Source: Flavimobilis sp052324925 (lineage in GTDB: Bacteria; Actinomycetota; Actinomycetes; Actinomycetales; Cellulomonadaceae). Taken from it: 64,000 bases of DNA. Shown piece after piece: positions 16,703-24,180 of this stretch (position 1 is the first letter of the stretch; the number at the start of each line of letters is the position of its first letter). Made by a program: the position numbers and the translations under genes. The stretch lies in the NCBI GenBank assembly GCA_052324925.1, contig JBQPRE010000004.1, one strand, 5' to 3'. Under the pieces are notes generated by a model, which was not told where the DNA came from, searched no databases, and saw only the letters and a program-made list of their open reading frames with translations.

Positions 16703-17821
16703 ATGAGCGACAGCATGACAACCTCGATCTCCGACAGCGCCGCGGCCTACAGCGTGAGCCTCACGGACACGCCGACTCCCGAGGCCGAGCGCGCCGCCGC
16801 GCTCGCCGCGCCGCGCTTCGGCACCGTCTTCTCGGACCACATGGCCCGCGCGCGCTGGACGGCCGAGGGCGGCTGGGCGGAACGCCGCGTCGAGAAGTAC
16901 GGCCCGTTGCAGCTCGACCCCGCCACGGCCGTCCTCCACTACGCGCAAGAGATCTTCGAAGGCCTCAAGGCGTACCAGCACGCCGACGGGTCCGTGTGGA
17001 CCTTCCGTCCCGAGGCCAACGCCGAACGGTTCGCGGCATCCGCGCGACGTCTCGCGCTGCCTGAGTTGTCGGTCGAGGACTTCATCGCCTCGATCGAGGC
17101 GCTCGTGCGTGTCGATCGGGCGTGGGTCCCGACGGGTGAGGAAGCGAGCCTCTACCTGCGGCCCTTCATGTACGCGTCGGAGAAGTTCATCGGCGTCCGG
17201 TCGACCCTCGAGGCCGAGTACCTCGTCATCGCCTCGCCCGTCGGCCCCTACTTCGCGCAGGGCGTGAGCCCCGTGTCGATCTGGGTCTCGCAGGACTACC
17301 ACCGCGTCGGAGCGGGCGGCACCGGTGCAGCCAAGTGCGGCGGCAACTATGCCGCCAGCCTCTTGCCGCAGCAGGAGGCGTACGCGCAGGGATGCGACCA
17401 GGTCGCGTTTCTCGACGCCGCGACGAACACGACGCTCGAAGAGCTCGGCGGGATGAACATCTTCATCGTCGGAGCCGACGGCGCGGTGTCAACGCCGACC
17501 CTGACCGGGTCGATCCTCGAGGGCGTGACGCGACGTTCGATCCTCCAGCTCGTGAGCGACCGTGGCATCGAGGTGCGCGAGCGAACGATCACGCTCGATG
17601 AGGTGCTCTCGGGCCTGCGTGACGGGTCGATCGCCGAGATCTTCGCGTGCGGAACCGCTGCCGTCCTCACCCCGATCGGCCGCCTCGCAGGCGCTGAATT
17701 CGACCTCACGGTCGCCGACGGCGGAGCGGGGGAGCTGACGATGTCGCTCCGAGAAGAGCTCACGGACATCCAGAACGGTCGCCGGCCCGACCGCCACGGC
17801 TGGATGCACCGCCTCGTCTGA
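16703..17821 (+). CDS. ilvE: branched-chain amino acid aminotransferase
   Basis: Fold-type IV PLP aminotransferase of 372 residues that makes the last step to Val, Leu and Ile. Landmarks: FSDHMARARW and HYAQEIFEGLKAYQH near 80-92, YLRPFMYASE (about 151-160), and GTGAAKCGGNYAAS with the PLP-binding Lys at residue 211; EELGGMNIF and GVTRRSILQL follow. The ATG at 16703 is preceded by GTGAAAGG. A strong terminator follows. Confidence 0.96.
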   Translation: MSDSMTTSISDSAAAYSVSLTDTPTPEAERAAALAAPRFGTVFSDHMARARWTAEGGWAERRVEKYGPLQLDPATAVLHYAQEIFEGLKAYQHADGSVWTFRPEANAERFAASARRLALPELSVEDFIASIEALVRVDRAWVPTGEEASLYLRPFMYASEKFIGVRSTLEAEYLVIASPVGPYFAQGVSPVSIWVSQDYHRVGAGGTGAAKCGGNYAASLLPQQEAYAQGCDQVAFLDAATNTTLEELGGMNIFIVGADGAVSTPTLTGSILEGVTRRSILQLVSDRGIEVRERTITLDEVLSGLRDGSIAEIFACGTAAVLTPIGRLAGAEFDLTVADGGAGELTMSLREELTDIQNGRRPDRHGWMHRLV

Positions 17822-17847
17822 CGTTCTGCTTGTCTGACGTTCTGCTC
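17816..17847 (+). repeat. 16-bp tandem duplication over the ilvE stop
   Basis: GTCTGACGTTCTGCTT is followed directly by GTCTGACGTTCTGCTC (15 of 16 identical). The first copy contains the ilvE stop codon. Probably a simple slippage duplication. Confidence 0.8.
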
Positions 17848-17853
17848 GTACGA

Positions 17854-17895
17854 CGAAGGCCCCGGCTCCTCCCACGTGGGGAGCCGGGGCCTTCG
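17854..17895 (+). terminator. ilvE terminator
   Basis: A perfect 16-bp stem, CGAAGGCCCCGGCTCC with its complement, around a 10-base loop. It lies between the convergent ilvE and the minus-strand secreted protein gene and may act in both directions. Confidence 0.85.
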
Positions 17896-17912
17896 TGTCA
17901 TAGAGCGCTGGA

Positions 17913-18746
17913 TCAGCGTCGTCGCACCGTGATGGACGTCGTCTTGGTCTTGTAGCCCTTCGCGTACTTGACCGACGAGACCTTGAAGTAGACGCGCCCG
18001 CTCTTCGTGAGCTTCTTCGTCTTGAGGACCGCGCTCGAGCTATACGCACCCTTCTTGAGGACGAGCGTCTTCGAGACGACCTTCGTGTACTTCTTGGCGC
18101 CCTTCTTCTTGTAGTAGAGGGTCACCTTGCCGCCTCGCTGGTAAGCGGGAGCCGTGAAACTGATCTTCGCGGTCGAGCCCACGCGCCAGCTCGGGGCGTA
18201 GTACCGCGTGGCGGCGAGGCTCAGCTTGGGGTGGGCCTTGACCGTCACGCGCTTCTTGACGATCTTCGTGACCTTGGTCGACGGGAATGTCGTCCAGTTC
18301 TGCTGCGTGACGGGGATCGCGATCTCGTACACGCCGGGGCTCGTCAGCGCGGAGATCCGGAGCTTGTACCGGTTCGCGCCCGTGACGACGTTGTTCGGGT
18401 AGGAGCTGATCCTCGGGGCGCTCGCGTCCTTGATCTTCGACGAGACGGTCTTGACCTTCGGCCCGTAGAACTGGGAGTCGTACGGCTTGTAGAGCACCAT
18501 GAGGCCGTCGCCGTTGTCGTCGGTGATGACGCTCTTGTCGGCAGCCGTTCCGCTGACGCTGACCGTGAACGCGTACTCCTTCGCCTTCGACGAGAGCGTG
18601 TACGACGACTTCAGGCCGGAGACAGAGATGCCGGTGAAGGTGGGTGTGGTGGCCGCGTACGCGGGGGCGGTCGCAACGAGGGCGCCCGAGGCAGCAAGTG
18701 CGAGCGTGGCGACTGTTGTCGCGGCGCGCCGAACGAAGGTGGTCAT
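17913..18746 (-). CDS. secreted Lys-rich protein of unknown function
   Basis: 277 residues from an ATG at 18746, preceded by GGGGAGAT. A clear Sec signal peptide (RRAATTVATLALAASGALVATAPAYA) predicts cleavage after AYA. The mature part has no Cys, is rich in Ser, Thr and Val, and becomes very basic toward the C-terminus with many Lys-Lys pairs (for example LYYKKKGAKKYTKVV). Repeating beta-like segments around 190-270 suggest one or two Ig-like domains. The basic character could favour binding to cell-wall polymers. No family recognised. Confidence 0.8.
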   Translation of the reverse strand: MTTFVRRAATTVATLALAASGALVATAPAYAATTPTFTGISVSGLKSSYTLSSKAKEYAFTVSVSGTAADKSVITDDNGDGLMVLYKPYDSQFYGPKVKTVSSKIKDASAPRISSYPNNVVTGANRYKLRISALTSPGVYEIAIPVTQQNWTTFPSTKVTKIVKKRVTVKAHPKLSLAATRYYAPSWRVGSTAKISFTAPAYQRGGKVTLYYKKKGAKKYTKVVSKTLVLKKGAYSSSAVLKTKKLTKSGRVYFKVSSVKYAKGYKTKTTSITVRRR

Positions 18747-18949
18747 ATCTCCCCTGGTGTGAGTGACGCCGCAACGGGCGCCAAGCGTAGAGTGCAGCGC
18801 CAATCTAGGGGAGTCCCGAGGTTTGTGCGCGCTGATCAACCTGCCCGTCTTGGGAGGCGAGACACTGTCGTGAATGTCTAGGTGGAAACGCTCTCACGCG
18901 CGCCCGCCCACGAGCGCGCGGTGCGACGAGTCCATCAGGTGGTCATGGG

Positions 18950-18977
18950 TGTCACGGGGGAGGCGCTGTGGCATGAT
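18950..18977 (+). promoter_or_regulatory. promoter of the cimA leader
   Basis: TGTCAC (18950-18955) and CATGAT (18972-18977) are spaced by 16 bp. The predicted start point falls on or next to the GTG of the leader peptide at 18984, the same layout as in the ilvB leader. Confidence 0.55.
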
Positions 18978-18983
18978 CGCCCT

Positions 18984-19013
18984 GTGACTTGCTTCACCTT
19001 CATCATTGCGTAG
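18984..19013 (+). CDS. cimA leader (attenuator) peptide
   Basis: A 9-codon frame from GTG reads MTCFTFIIA and ends at TAG 19011-19013. The two adjacent Ile codons (ATC ATT), one of them rare in this genome, fit a sensor of isoleucyl-tRNA, the product end of the CimA pathway. A GCGCGCC/GGCGCGC hairpin follows (starting at 19014) and then a T-run terminator, so it has the parts of a classical attenuator. An overlapping ATG frame (18973) gives only MIAL. The peptide is short and has few regulatory codons, so this call is less certain than for ilvB. Confidence 0.72.
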   Translation: MTCFTFIIA

Positions 19014-19039
19014 CGCGCCCGGCACGAGCCCGGCGCGCA

Positions 19040-19070
19040 GACCTCCCGTACCTTCCCGGGGGGTCTTTTT
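19040..19070 (+). terminator. cimA attenuator terminator
   Basis: GACCTCCC (19040-19047) pairs with GGGGGGTC (19058-19065) with one G-T pair, followed directly by TTTTT. It lies 50 nt before the cimA start, so read-through must be needed for expression. Confidence 0.8.
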
Positions 19071-19119
19071 GTTGGTCACGACCGTCTGGTCACCCGATTA
19101 TCGACACGAGGAGAGTCCG

Positions 19120-20709
19120 ATGGGCTTCGACGTCTACGACACGACGTTGCGCGATGGTGCGCAGCAGGAGGGCATGAACTTGTCCGTCGCCGACAAGCTC
19201 GCGATCGCCCCGCTGCTCGACGAGCTCGGAGTCGGGTACATCGAAGGCGGCTGGCCGGGCGCGGTTCCGAAGGACACGGAGTTCTTCGCGCGTGCAGCCA
19301 AGGAGCTCGAACTGACGAACGCCGTGCTCGCGGCCTTCGGCGCGACGAGAAAGGCCGGCGTGACAGCCGCGCAGGACCCGCAGGTCCGGGCGCTGCTCGA
19401 CTCCGAGGCCCCCGTCGTCACGCTCGTCGCCAAGTCCGACCTCCGGCACGTCGAGCGCGCACTGCGCACGACGCGCGAGGAAGGCCTCGCGATGATCGCG
19501 GACACCGTCGCCTACCTCGTCGGCGAGGGCCGACGCGTCTTCGTCGACGCCGAACACTTCTTCGACGGCTACCTCGACAACCCCGAGTTTGCGCTCGATG
19601 CCGCCCGCGCCGCCGCGGAGGCGGGTGCCGAAGCCGTCGTCCTGTGCGACACCAATGGAGGGATGCTCCCCGACCAGGTGACCGCGATCGTCGGCGCTGT
19701 CCGCACGGCCCTCGGGCCTGACGTCCGCCTCGGCATGCACGCGCACAACGACTCGGGCTGCGCCGTCGCGAACACGATCGCCGCGGTCAACGCTGGCGCC
19801 GAGCACATCCAGGGCACGGTCAACGGCTACGGCGAGCGGACCGGCAACGCCGACCTCCTCACCGTCGTCGCCAACCTCGAGCTCAAGCTCGGTCGCCCCG
19901 TGCTCTCGGGCGCAGGCCTCTCCGAGGCGAGCCGCATCGCCCACGTGATCTCGGAACACACGAACATCTCGCCGTACGGCCGCCAGCCGTACGTCGGCGT
20001 GAGTGCGTTCGCCCACAAGGCCGGCTTGCACGCGAGCGCCATCAAGGTCGACGCCGACCTCTACCAGCACATCGACCCGCGGCTCGTCGGCAACGACATG
20101 CGCATGCTCGTCTCAGACATGGCCGGGCGCGCGTCGATCGAGCTCAAGGGACGCGAGCTCGGCTTCGACCTGGCCGGCCAGGGCGAGCTGCTCGGACGTG
20201 TGACGCACCGGGTCAAGGACGCCGAGGCGCAGGGCTACACGTTCGACGCGGCCGACGCGTCCTTCGAGCTCCTGCTGCGCGAAGAGGTCACGGGCTCGCG
20301 CGTCAGCTACTTCACCGTCGAATCGTGGCGCTCGATCGTCGAACGCCATGGCTCACGTGGTGCTGAGACCTCCTCGGAGGCGACCGTCAAGCTCGTCGCG
20401 GGCGGCGAGCGCATCGTCTCGACGGGCGAGGGCAACGGCCCTGTCAACGCGCTCGACCACGCGCTACGGCAGGCACTCCTCCGTGTCTACCCCGAGCTCG
20501 CCGCATTCGAGCTCATCGACTTCAAGGCGCGGATCCTCGACAACTCCCTGGGGACCGACGCCGTGACGCGGGTGCTCATCGAGACGACCGACGGAGCGTC
20601 GTCGTGGTCGACCGTCGGCATCGGACCCAACCTCATCGAGGCCTCCTGGGAGGCTCTCACCGACTCGGCCGTCTACGGGCTGCTCAAGGCGGGCGTCGAA
20701 CCCCGCTGA
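19120..20709 (+). CDS. cimA: (R)-citramalate synthase
   Basis: 529 residues of the HMGL/isopropylmalate synthase family, condensing pyruvate with acetyl-CoA to give citramalate, the threonine-independent route to isoleucine. VYDTTLRDGAQQEGMNLSVADK and YIEGGWPGAVPKDTEFF are diagnostic for the CimA branch rather than LeuA; metal-binding HAHNDSG (about 207-213) and a C-terminal LeuA-dimer regulatory domain (about 395-525) are present. Downstream steps would use LeuCD and LeuB plus ilvC, ilvD and ilvE, all in this window. The ATG follows GAGGAGAG. An attenuator with an Ile-Ile leader peptide precedes it. Confidence 0.92.
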   Translation: MGFDVYDTTLRDGAQQEGMNLSVADKLAIAPLLDELGVGYIEGGWPGAVPKDTEFFARAAKELELTNAVLAAFGATRKAGVTAAQDPQVRALLDSEAPVVTLVAKSDLRHVERALRTTREEGLAMIADTVAYLVGEGRRVFVDAEHFFDGYLDNPEFALDAARAAAEAGAEAVVLCDTNGGMLPDQVTAIVGAVRTALGPDVRLGMHAHNDSGCAVANTIAAVNAGAEHIQGTVNGYGERTGNADLLTVVANLELKLGRPVLSGAGLSEASRIAHVISEHTNISPYGRQPYVGVSAFAHKAGLHASAIKVDADLYQHIDPRLVGNDMRMLVSDMAGRASIELKGRELGFDLAGQGELLGRVTHRVKDAEAQGYTFDAADASFELLLREEVTGSRVSYFTVESWRSIVERHGSRGAETSSEATVKLVAGGERIVSTGEGNGPVNALDHALRQALLRVYPELAAFELIDFKARILDNSLGTDAVTRVLIETTDGASSWSTVGIGPNLIEASWEALTDSAVYGLLKAGVEPR

Positions 20710-20833
20710 CCCGACCTCCGCGCGCGTGCCGCACGACACCCGCGCCACGACACCCGCGCCACGGCGCGCAGGGCGCTGCGCGTGACCGACGCCACGGCGC
20801 CGAACCTCGCAAGCGCGCGTAGGGTGGCTTCTT

Positions 20834-21889
20834 GTGAGAGGCGAGTACAAAGTTCCAGGTGGCAAGCTCGTTGCGGTTGATGTTGAGACCGACGAGGCAG
20901 GCGAGAGACTTGCGCGCGTCGCGGTCTCGGGAGACTTCTTCCTCGAGCCCGACTCGGCGCTCGAGGACATCGACGCAGCGCTCGTCGCGATGCCCGCGGG
21001 GGCGTCCGTGGCGCAGCTCGCGCGCGCCGTCGAGGGAGTTCTCGACGACTCCGTGACGATGGTCGGCTTCTCGGCCGAGGCAGTCGCGATCGCGGTGCGT
21101 CGCGCGCTCGGTCACGCGACGGGCTGGCACGACCACACGTTCGAGATCATCCACGAGGGCCCGCAGTCGCCTGCGATGCACATGGCGCTCGACCAGGCGA
21201 TCTCCGAGAGCGTCGACCGCGGCGAACGTCGGCCGACGCTGCGCATCTGGGAGTGGGGCGCGCCCGCCGTCGTCATCGGGTCCTTCCAGTCCCTGCGCAA
21301 CGAGGTCGACCCGGCCGGCGCGAGCAAGCACGGCATCACCGTCGTGCGACGGATCTCGGGCGGTGGCGCCATGTTCATCGAGCCCGGCAACACGATCACG
21401 TACTCGCTCACCGTGCCGAGCTCGCTCGTCGAGGGTCTGAGCTTTGAGCAGTCCTACGCGTTCCTCGACGACTGGGTTCTCGGGGCGCTCGGGTCACTCG
21501 GCATCGAGGCCACCTACAAGCCGCTCAACGACATCGCCTCGCCCGCCGGCAAGATCGCGGGCGCCGCGCAGAAGCGGCTCGTGGGTGGGGCTGTGCTCCA
21601 CCACGTGACGATGGCGTACGACATCGACGCCGACAAGATGCTCGAGGTCCTGCGGATCGGCCGCGAGAAGATGAGCGACAAGGGCACCAAGAGCGCCAAC
21701 AAGCGTGTCGACCCGCTGCGGTCGCAGTCGGGCATGGCGCGCCCTGACGTCATCGAGGCCTTCAAGAGCTACTTCGCGGAGCGGTACGAGACGGTTCCGG
21801 GTTCGGTGACGGCTGCCGAGCGCGCTCGAGCCGAGCAGCTTGCGGAAGAGAAGTTCGCGACCGAGGAATGGACCGCGCGCGTTCCGTGA
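20834..21889 (+). CDS. lipoate-protein ligase family protein with N-terminal LplB-like domain
   Basis: 351 residues. The N-terminal ~85 residues (MRGEYKVPGGKLVAVDVE...) resemble the accessory C-terminal domain of lipoate ligase, which archaea encode as separate LplB; here it precedes the catalytic BPL/LplA-like domain, with RIWEWGAPAVVIGSFQS, VVRRISGGGAMFIEPGNTITYSL and the Lys-containing SPAGKIAGAAQKR. It probably adenylates and attaches lipoate or octanoate to E2/GcvH proteins; a related transfer role is possible. The GTG start is 8 nt after TAGGGT (20820-20825), so leaderless. A terminator follows 6 nt after the stop. Confidence 0.85.
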   Translation: MRGEYKVPGGKLVAVDVETDEAGERLARVAVSGDFFLEPDSALEDIDAALVAMPAGASVAQLARAVEGVLDDSVTMVGFSAEAVAIAVRRALGHATGWHDHTFEIIHEGPQSPAMHMALDQAISESVDRGERRPTLRIWEWGAPAVVIGSFQSLRNEVDPAGASKHGITVVRRISGGGAMFIEPGNTITYSLTVPSSLVEGLSFEQSYAFLDDWVLGALGSLGIEATYKPLNDIASPAGKIAGAAQKRLVGGAVLHHVTMAYDIDADKMLEVLRIGREKMSDKGTKSANKRVDPLRSQSGMARPDVIEAFKSYFAERYETVPGSVTAAERARAEQLAEEKFATEEWTARVP

Positions 21890-21895
21890 CATAGA

Positions 21896-21937
21896 CGGCG
21901 ACGGCCCGGGCTCCTCGAGGGGCCCGGGCCGTCGCCG
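21896..21937 (+). terminator. terminator after lipoate ligase gene
   Basis: A perfect 16-bp stem (21896-21911 with 21922-21937) lies between two convergent genes and could serve both. Confidence 0.85.
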
Positions 21938-21948
21938 TGGTCGTGAGG

Positions 21949-22371
21949 TCAGCCGCGACGCGTGACGACGATGCTCGCCACGACGAGCGTGCCGAGGAGC
22001 AGCCACAGGAGCACCGCCATCGTCGGGATGACGGGAGCGTCGAGAGCGATCGCGACGGTGGCGATGCTTGCTGCCGGGATCGAGACGAGACCGGTGAACG
22101 CGAAGGCCTTCTCGACCAGCCGGGTGTCGCGCTCGTCGCCGTGCCCGGTCACCGTGCGCTCCGCGTGGGTCAGGTGAGCGGGACTGCGCAGCGCGCGGAC
22201 GACGGCCACGAGGAAGAGCACGAGGACAGCGCCGCCACCGATGGCGACTCCCTTGGCCATCGACTCCCGCCCGTTGGCGCTGAGGATGACGAAGAGCGTG
22301 ACGGCTGCGGCGAGCCCGGACGTGAGGCCGACGGCACCCTGAACGAGGGTCGTGCGGTTAGTCGTCGACAT
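21949..22371 (-). CDS. small membrane protein paired with Xre regulator
   Basis: 140 residues with four predicted membrane segments at about 9-30, 40-61, 88-108 and 113-135, and a short charged cytoplasmic loop containing HAERTVTGHGDERD. No family recognised with confidence; small multi-pass proteins of this kind are often encoded with a YozG-type regulator. Its start lies inside the 3' end of the Xre gene (14-bp overlap), so the two are co-transcribed and coupled. Function unknown. Confidence 0.82.
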   Translation of the reverse strand: MSTTNRTTLVQGAVGLTSGLAAAVTLFVILSANGRESMAKGVAIGGGAVLVLFLVAVVRALRSPAHLTHAERTVTGHGDERDTRLVEKAFAFTGLVSIPAASIATVAIALDAPVIPTMAVLLWLLLGTLVVASIVVTRRG

Positions 22372-22552
22372 GGAAGATCTCCTCGATCGTCAGCTGGAAA
22401 TGGTGGGCGATCGCGAACGCGAGGGGGAGGGAGGGGTCGTACTTCCCGTTCTCGATCGAGTTGATGGTCTGCCGGGAGACGCCGAGGGCGACGCCGAGCG
22501 CGGCCTGGGAGAGGCCCGTCGCTTCTCTGAGGGAGCGGACGTCGTTGCGCAT
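22358..22552 (-). CDS. Xre/YozG-family transcriptional regulator
   Basis: 64 residues, a bare helix-turn-helix: VRSLREATGLSQAALGVALGVSRQTINSIENGKYDPSLPLAFAIA is a textbook Cro/CI HTH, ending in the IEEIF tail usual for the YozG group. It probably represses its own promoter, since three copies of a palindrome lie 43-103 bp upstream of its start. Translated together with the membrane protein downstream. Confidence 0.93.
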   Translation of the reverse strand: MRNDVRSLREATGLSQAALGVALGVSRQTINSIENGKYDPSLPLAFAIAHHFQLTIEEIFHVDD

Positions 22553-22594
22553 CAGGGGGTCCCGATGGTGAGCGCGATCATGTGACCTCCGGTG

Positions 22595-22654
22595 TCAAGG
22601 CTGCTTGATATATCAAGTGTGCTTGACACTCCTCGGGATGTCAAGCGTGCTTGA
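22595..22654. promoter_or_regulatory. three palindromic operators TCAAG-N4-CTTGA
   Basis: Copies at 22595-22608, 22613-22626 and 22641-22654 have exact TCAAG and CTTGA arms and different 4-base centres. The region is unusually AT-rich for this genome. Start-to-start spacing is 18 and 28 bp. They lie between the Xre gene and the yggS-type gene (both minus strand) and are the obvious binding sites for the Xre protein. Confidence 0.8.
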
Positions 22655-22666
22655 CCTCGCGGCCGC

Positions 22667-23365
22667 TCAGGGCCGGGGACCGACGATCGCCGTGCCGACG
22701 CGCACGATCGTCGCGCCCTCCGCAACGGCCCACTCGAGGTCGCCGCTCATGCCCATCGAGAGCTCCGTCGCGCTGGGCGCGCCAGCCGTGACGATCTCGT
22801 CGCGCAGCATGCGCAATCGGCCATAGCCAGCGCGAACCTCGGCCTCGACCGGGGAGCGGAGCCCGATCGTCATGAGGCCGCGCAGACGTAGCCCCTCGGT
22901 CTCGGCGACCTCGAGCGCAAGATCGAGGGCGGCGTCGGGCGCGATCCCTGACTTCTGTGCCTCACCTGAGACGTTGACCTGGACGAGAACGTCGAGTGTG
23001 CGACCGTCGCGCACGCACCGGGCCCCGAGCGCGGCTGCGAGCGCGGCCGAGTGCACCGTCTCGACGCATGCAACATGGCGCAGGGCCGCATTGATCTTGT
23101 TCGACTGCAGCGGGCCGATGAGATGCACCGCAGGCGGTGCGTCGAGCGCTTCAAGCGCCGTCGCCTTCGCGACGATCTCCTGGACCCGCGACTCGCCGAG
23201 CACACGTGCCCCGGCTGTGACCGCCTCGAGCGTGCGGTCGACGTCGACCGTCTTCGTCGCGACGACGAGCGTGACGTCGTCGGGGCGTCGGCCGACCGCG
23301 CTCGCGGCGGCAGCGACGCGGTCCGTCGTGCGGGCGAGGGCAGCCGCGATGTCCCAGGTGCTCAC
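22667..23365 (-). CDS. YggS/PLPBP family pyridoxal phosphate protein
   Basis: 232 residues, an alanine-racemase-fold single-domain protein that binds PLP and takes part in B6 and amino/keto acid balance without a known enzymatic activity. The PLP Lys is in LVVATKTVDVD (Lys38); HLIGPLQSNKIN, VQVNVSGEAQKSG, GLMTIG and ELSMGMSGDLEWAVAEGATIVRVG are all family hallmarks. In many actinobacteria this gene sits in the ftsZ-sepF cluster; here it stands elsewhere. The GTG start is 8 nt after a TACGAT box (minus strand), so probably leaderless. Confidence 0.93.
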   Translation of the reverse strand: MSTWDIAAALARTTDRVAAAASAVGRRPDDVTLVVATKTVDVDRTLEAVTAGARVLGESRVQEIVAKATALEALDAPPAVHLIGPLQSNKINAALRHVACVETVHSAALAAALGARCVRDGRTLDVLVQVNVSGEAQKSGIAPDAALDLALEVAETEGLRLRGLMTIGLRSPVEAEVRAGYGRLRMLRDEIVTAGAPSATELSMGMSGDLEWAVAEGATIVRVGTAIVGPRP

Positions 23366-23450
23366 GAGGCGTCATCGTAGTCGCAGCGTGTCGGGGAGGC
23401 CGATGACGGCCACGGGACGCGCGCCACCGGCCACGTGCACGCCCTTGCCG

Positions 23451-23978
23451 TCAGGCGTCGGACCCGCGCGTGACCCGACGTGGGACGAACGACCACAGCG
23501 CCGCGAACCCGAGCGCGACCGTCACCGCAACGGCGAGCCCTGCAGCCCGCCCGACGACGACGTCCACCACGAGCATCGCCGCACCCACCATGAGCATCGC
23601 GACGAGCGCGAAGCACACGCGAGCTATGCGGTTGCTCGTCTCGACGAGCTCGTGTTTCACCCTGTGACGGAACACGGCCCGGTGCACGACTGCGGGCGTC
23701 ACGAGCAGACCAGTCGTCGCGACCGCAGTGAGGACCAGGACGAGATAGAGGACGCGCTGGTAGTCGTCGAGCTCGGTGAAACGCTGCTGGAAGGGGAGCG
23801 TGAGGAGAAAGCCCGTGAGGATCTGGACGCCGGTCTGGGAGATCCGGAGCTCCTGAAGGAGATCGCTCCAGTTGCGATCAGCGCGCTCGGCGCGCGACTC
23901 GTCACGCCCGTCGGGCGCAGCATCACGGCCTGGGCCGTGGCGACCGGCGCCGCCGTCGCCCACCGGGTCGTCAGACAC
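23451..23978 (-). CDS. DUF6328 family membrane protein
   Basis: 175 residues: an acidic, disordered N-terminus (about 1-33), then RNWSDLLQELRISQTGVQILTGFLLTLPFQQRF, characteristic of the DUF6328 family, and four membrane segments (about 50-65, 78-98, 120-140, 145-165). Cytoplasmic membrane protein of unknown function. Divergent from the DUF2079 gene, with 202 bp between the starts. Confidence 0.82.
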   Translation of the reverse strand: MSDDPVGDGGAGRHGPGRDAAPDGRDESRAERADRNWSDLLQELRISQTGVQILTGFLLTLPFQQRFTELDDYQRVLYLVLVLTAVATTGLLVTPAVVHRAVFRHRVKHELVETSNRIARVCFALVAMLMVGAAMLVVDVVVGRAAGLAVAVTVALGFAALWSFVPRRVTRGSDA

Positions 23979-24180
23979 GGGCTACCTCCGTCCCGCGCGC
24001 CGCCGGGTGCGACGCAGCTCCGGACAGCGTGGCACGACGCCCGCAGGGCGGCGCGTCGAGCGCCCCGGGCCCGACACGGGCGCGGACGAACCCCGGACGC
24101 CGCCGACGCACCTGTGGGGGCCGTGCACAGGCACGTGCCGGGGTCGTCCCCGCGCGCGCGTGTGCGTCATGATGGGGGCC

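Noticed and set aside
18973..18987. Alternative cimA leader frame MIAL
   Set aside because: Only four codons, and its ATG lies within the -10 box; the overlapping GTG frame with Ile-Ile fits attenuation better.
19006..19119. In-frame extension of cimA upstream of 19120
   Set aside because: It would run through the attenuator terminator, and the CimA family starts at the chosen ATG, which has a good Shine-Dalgarno.
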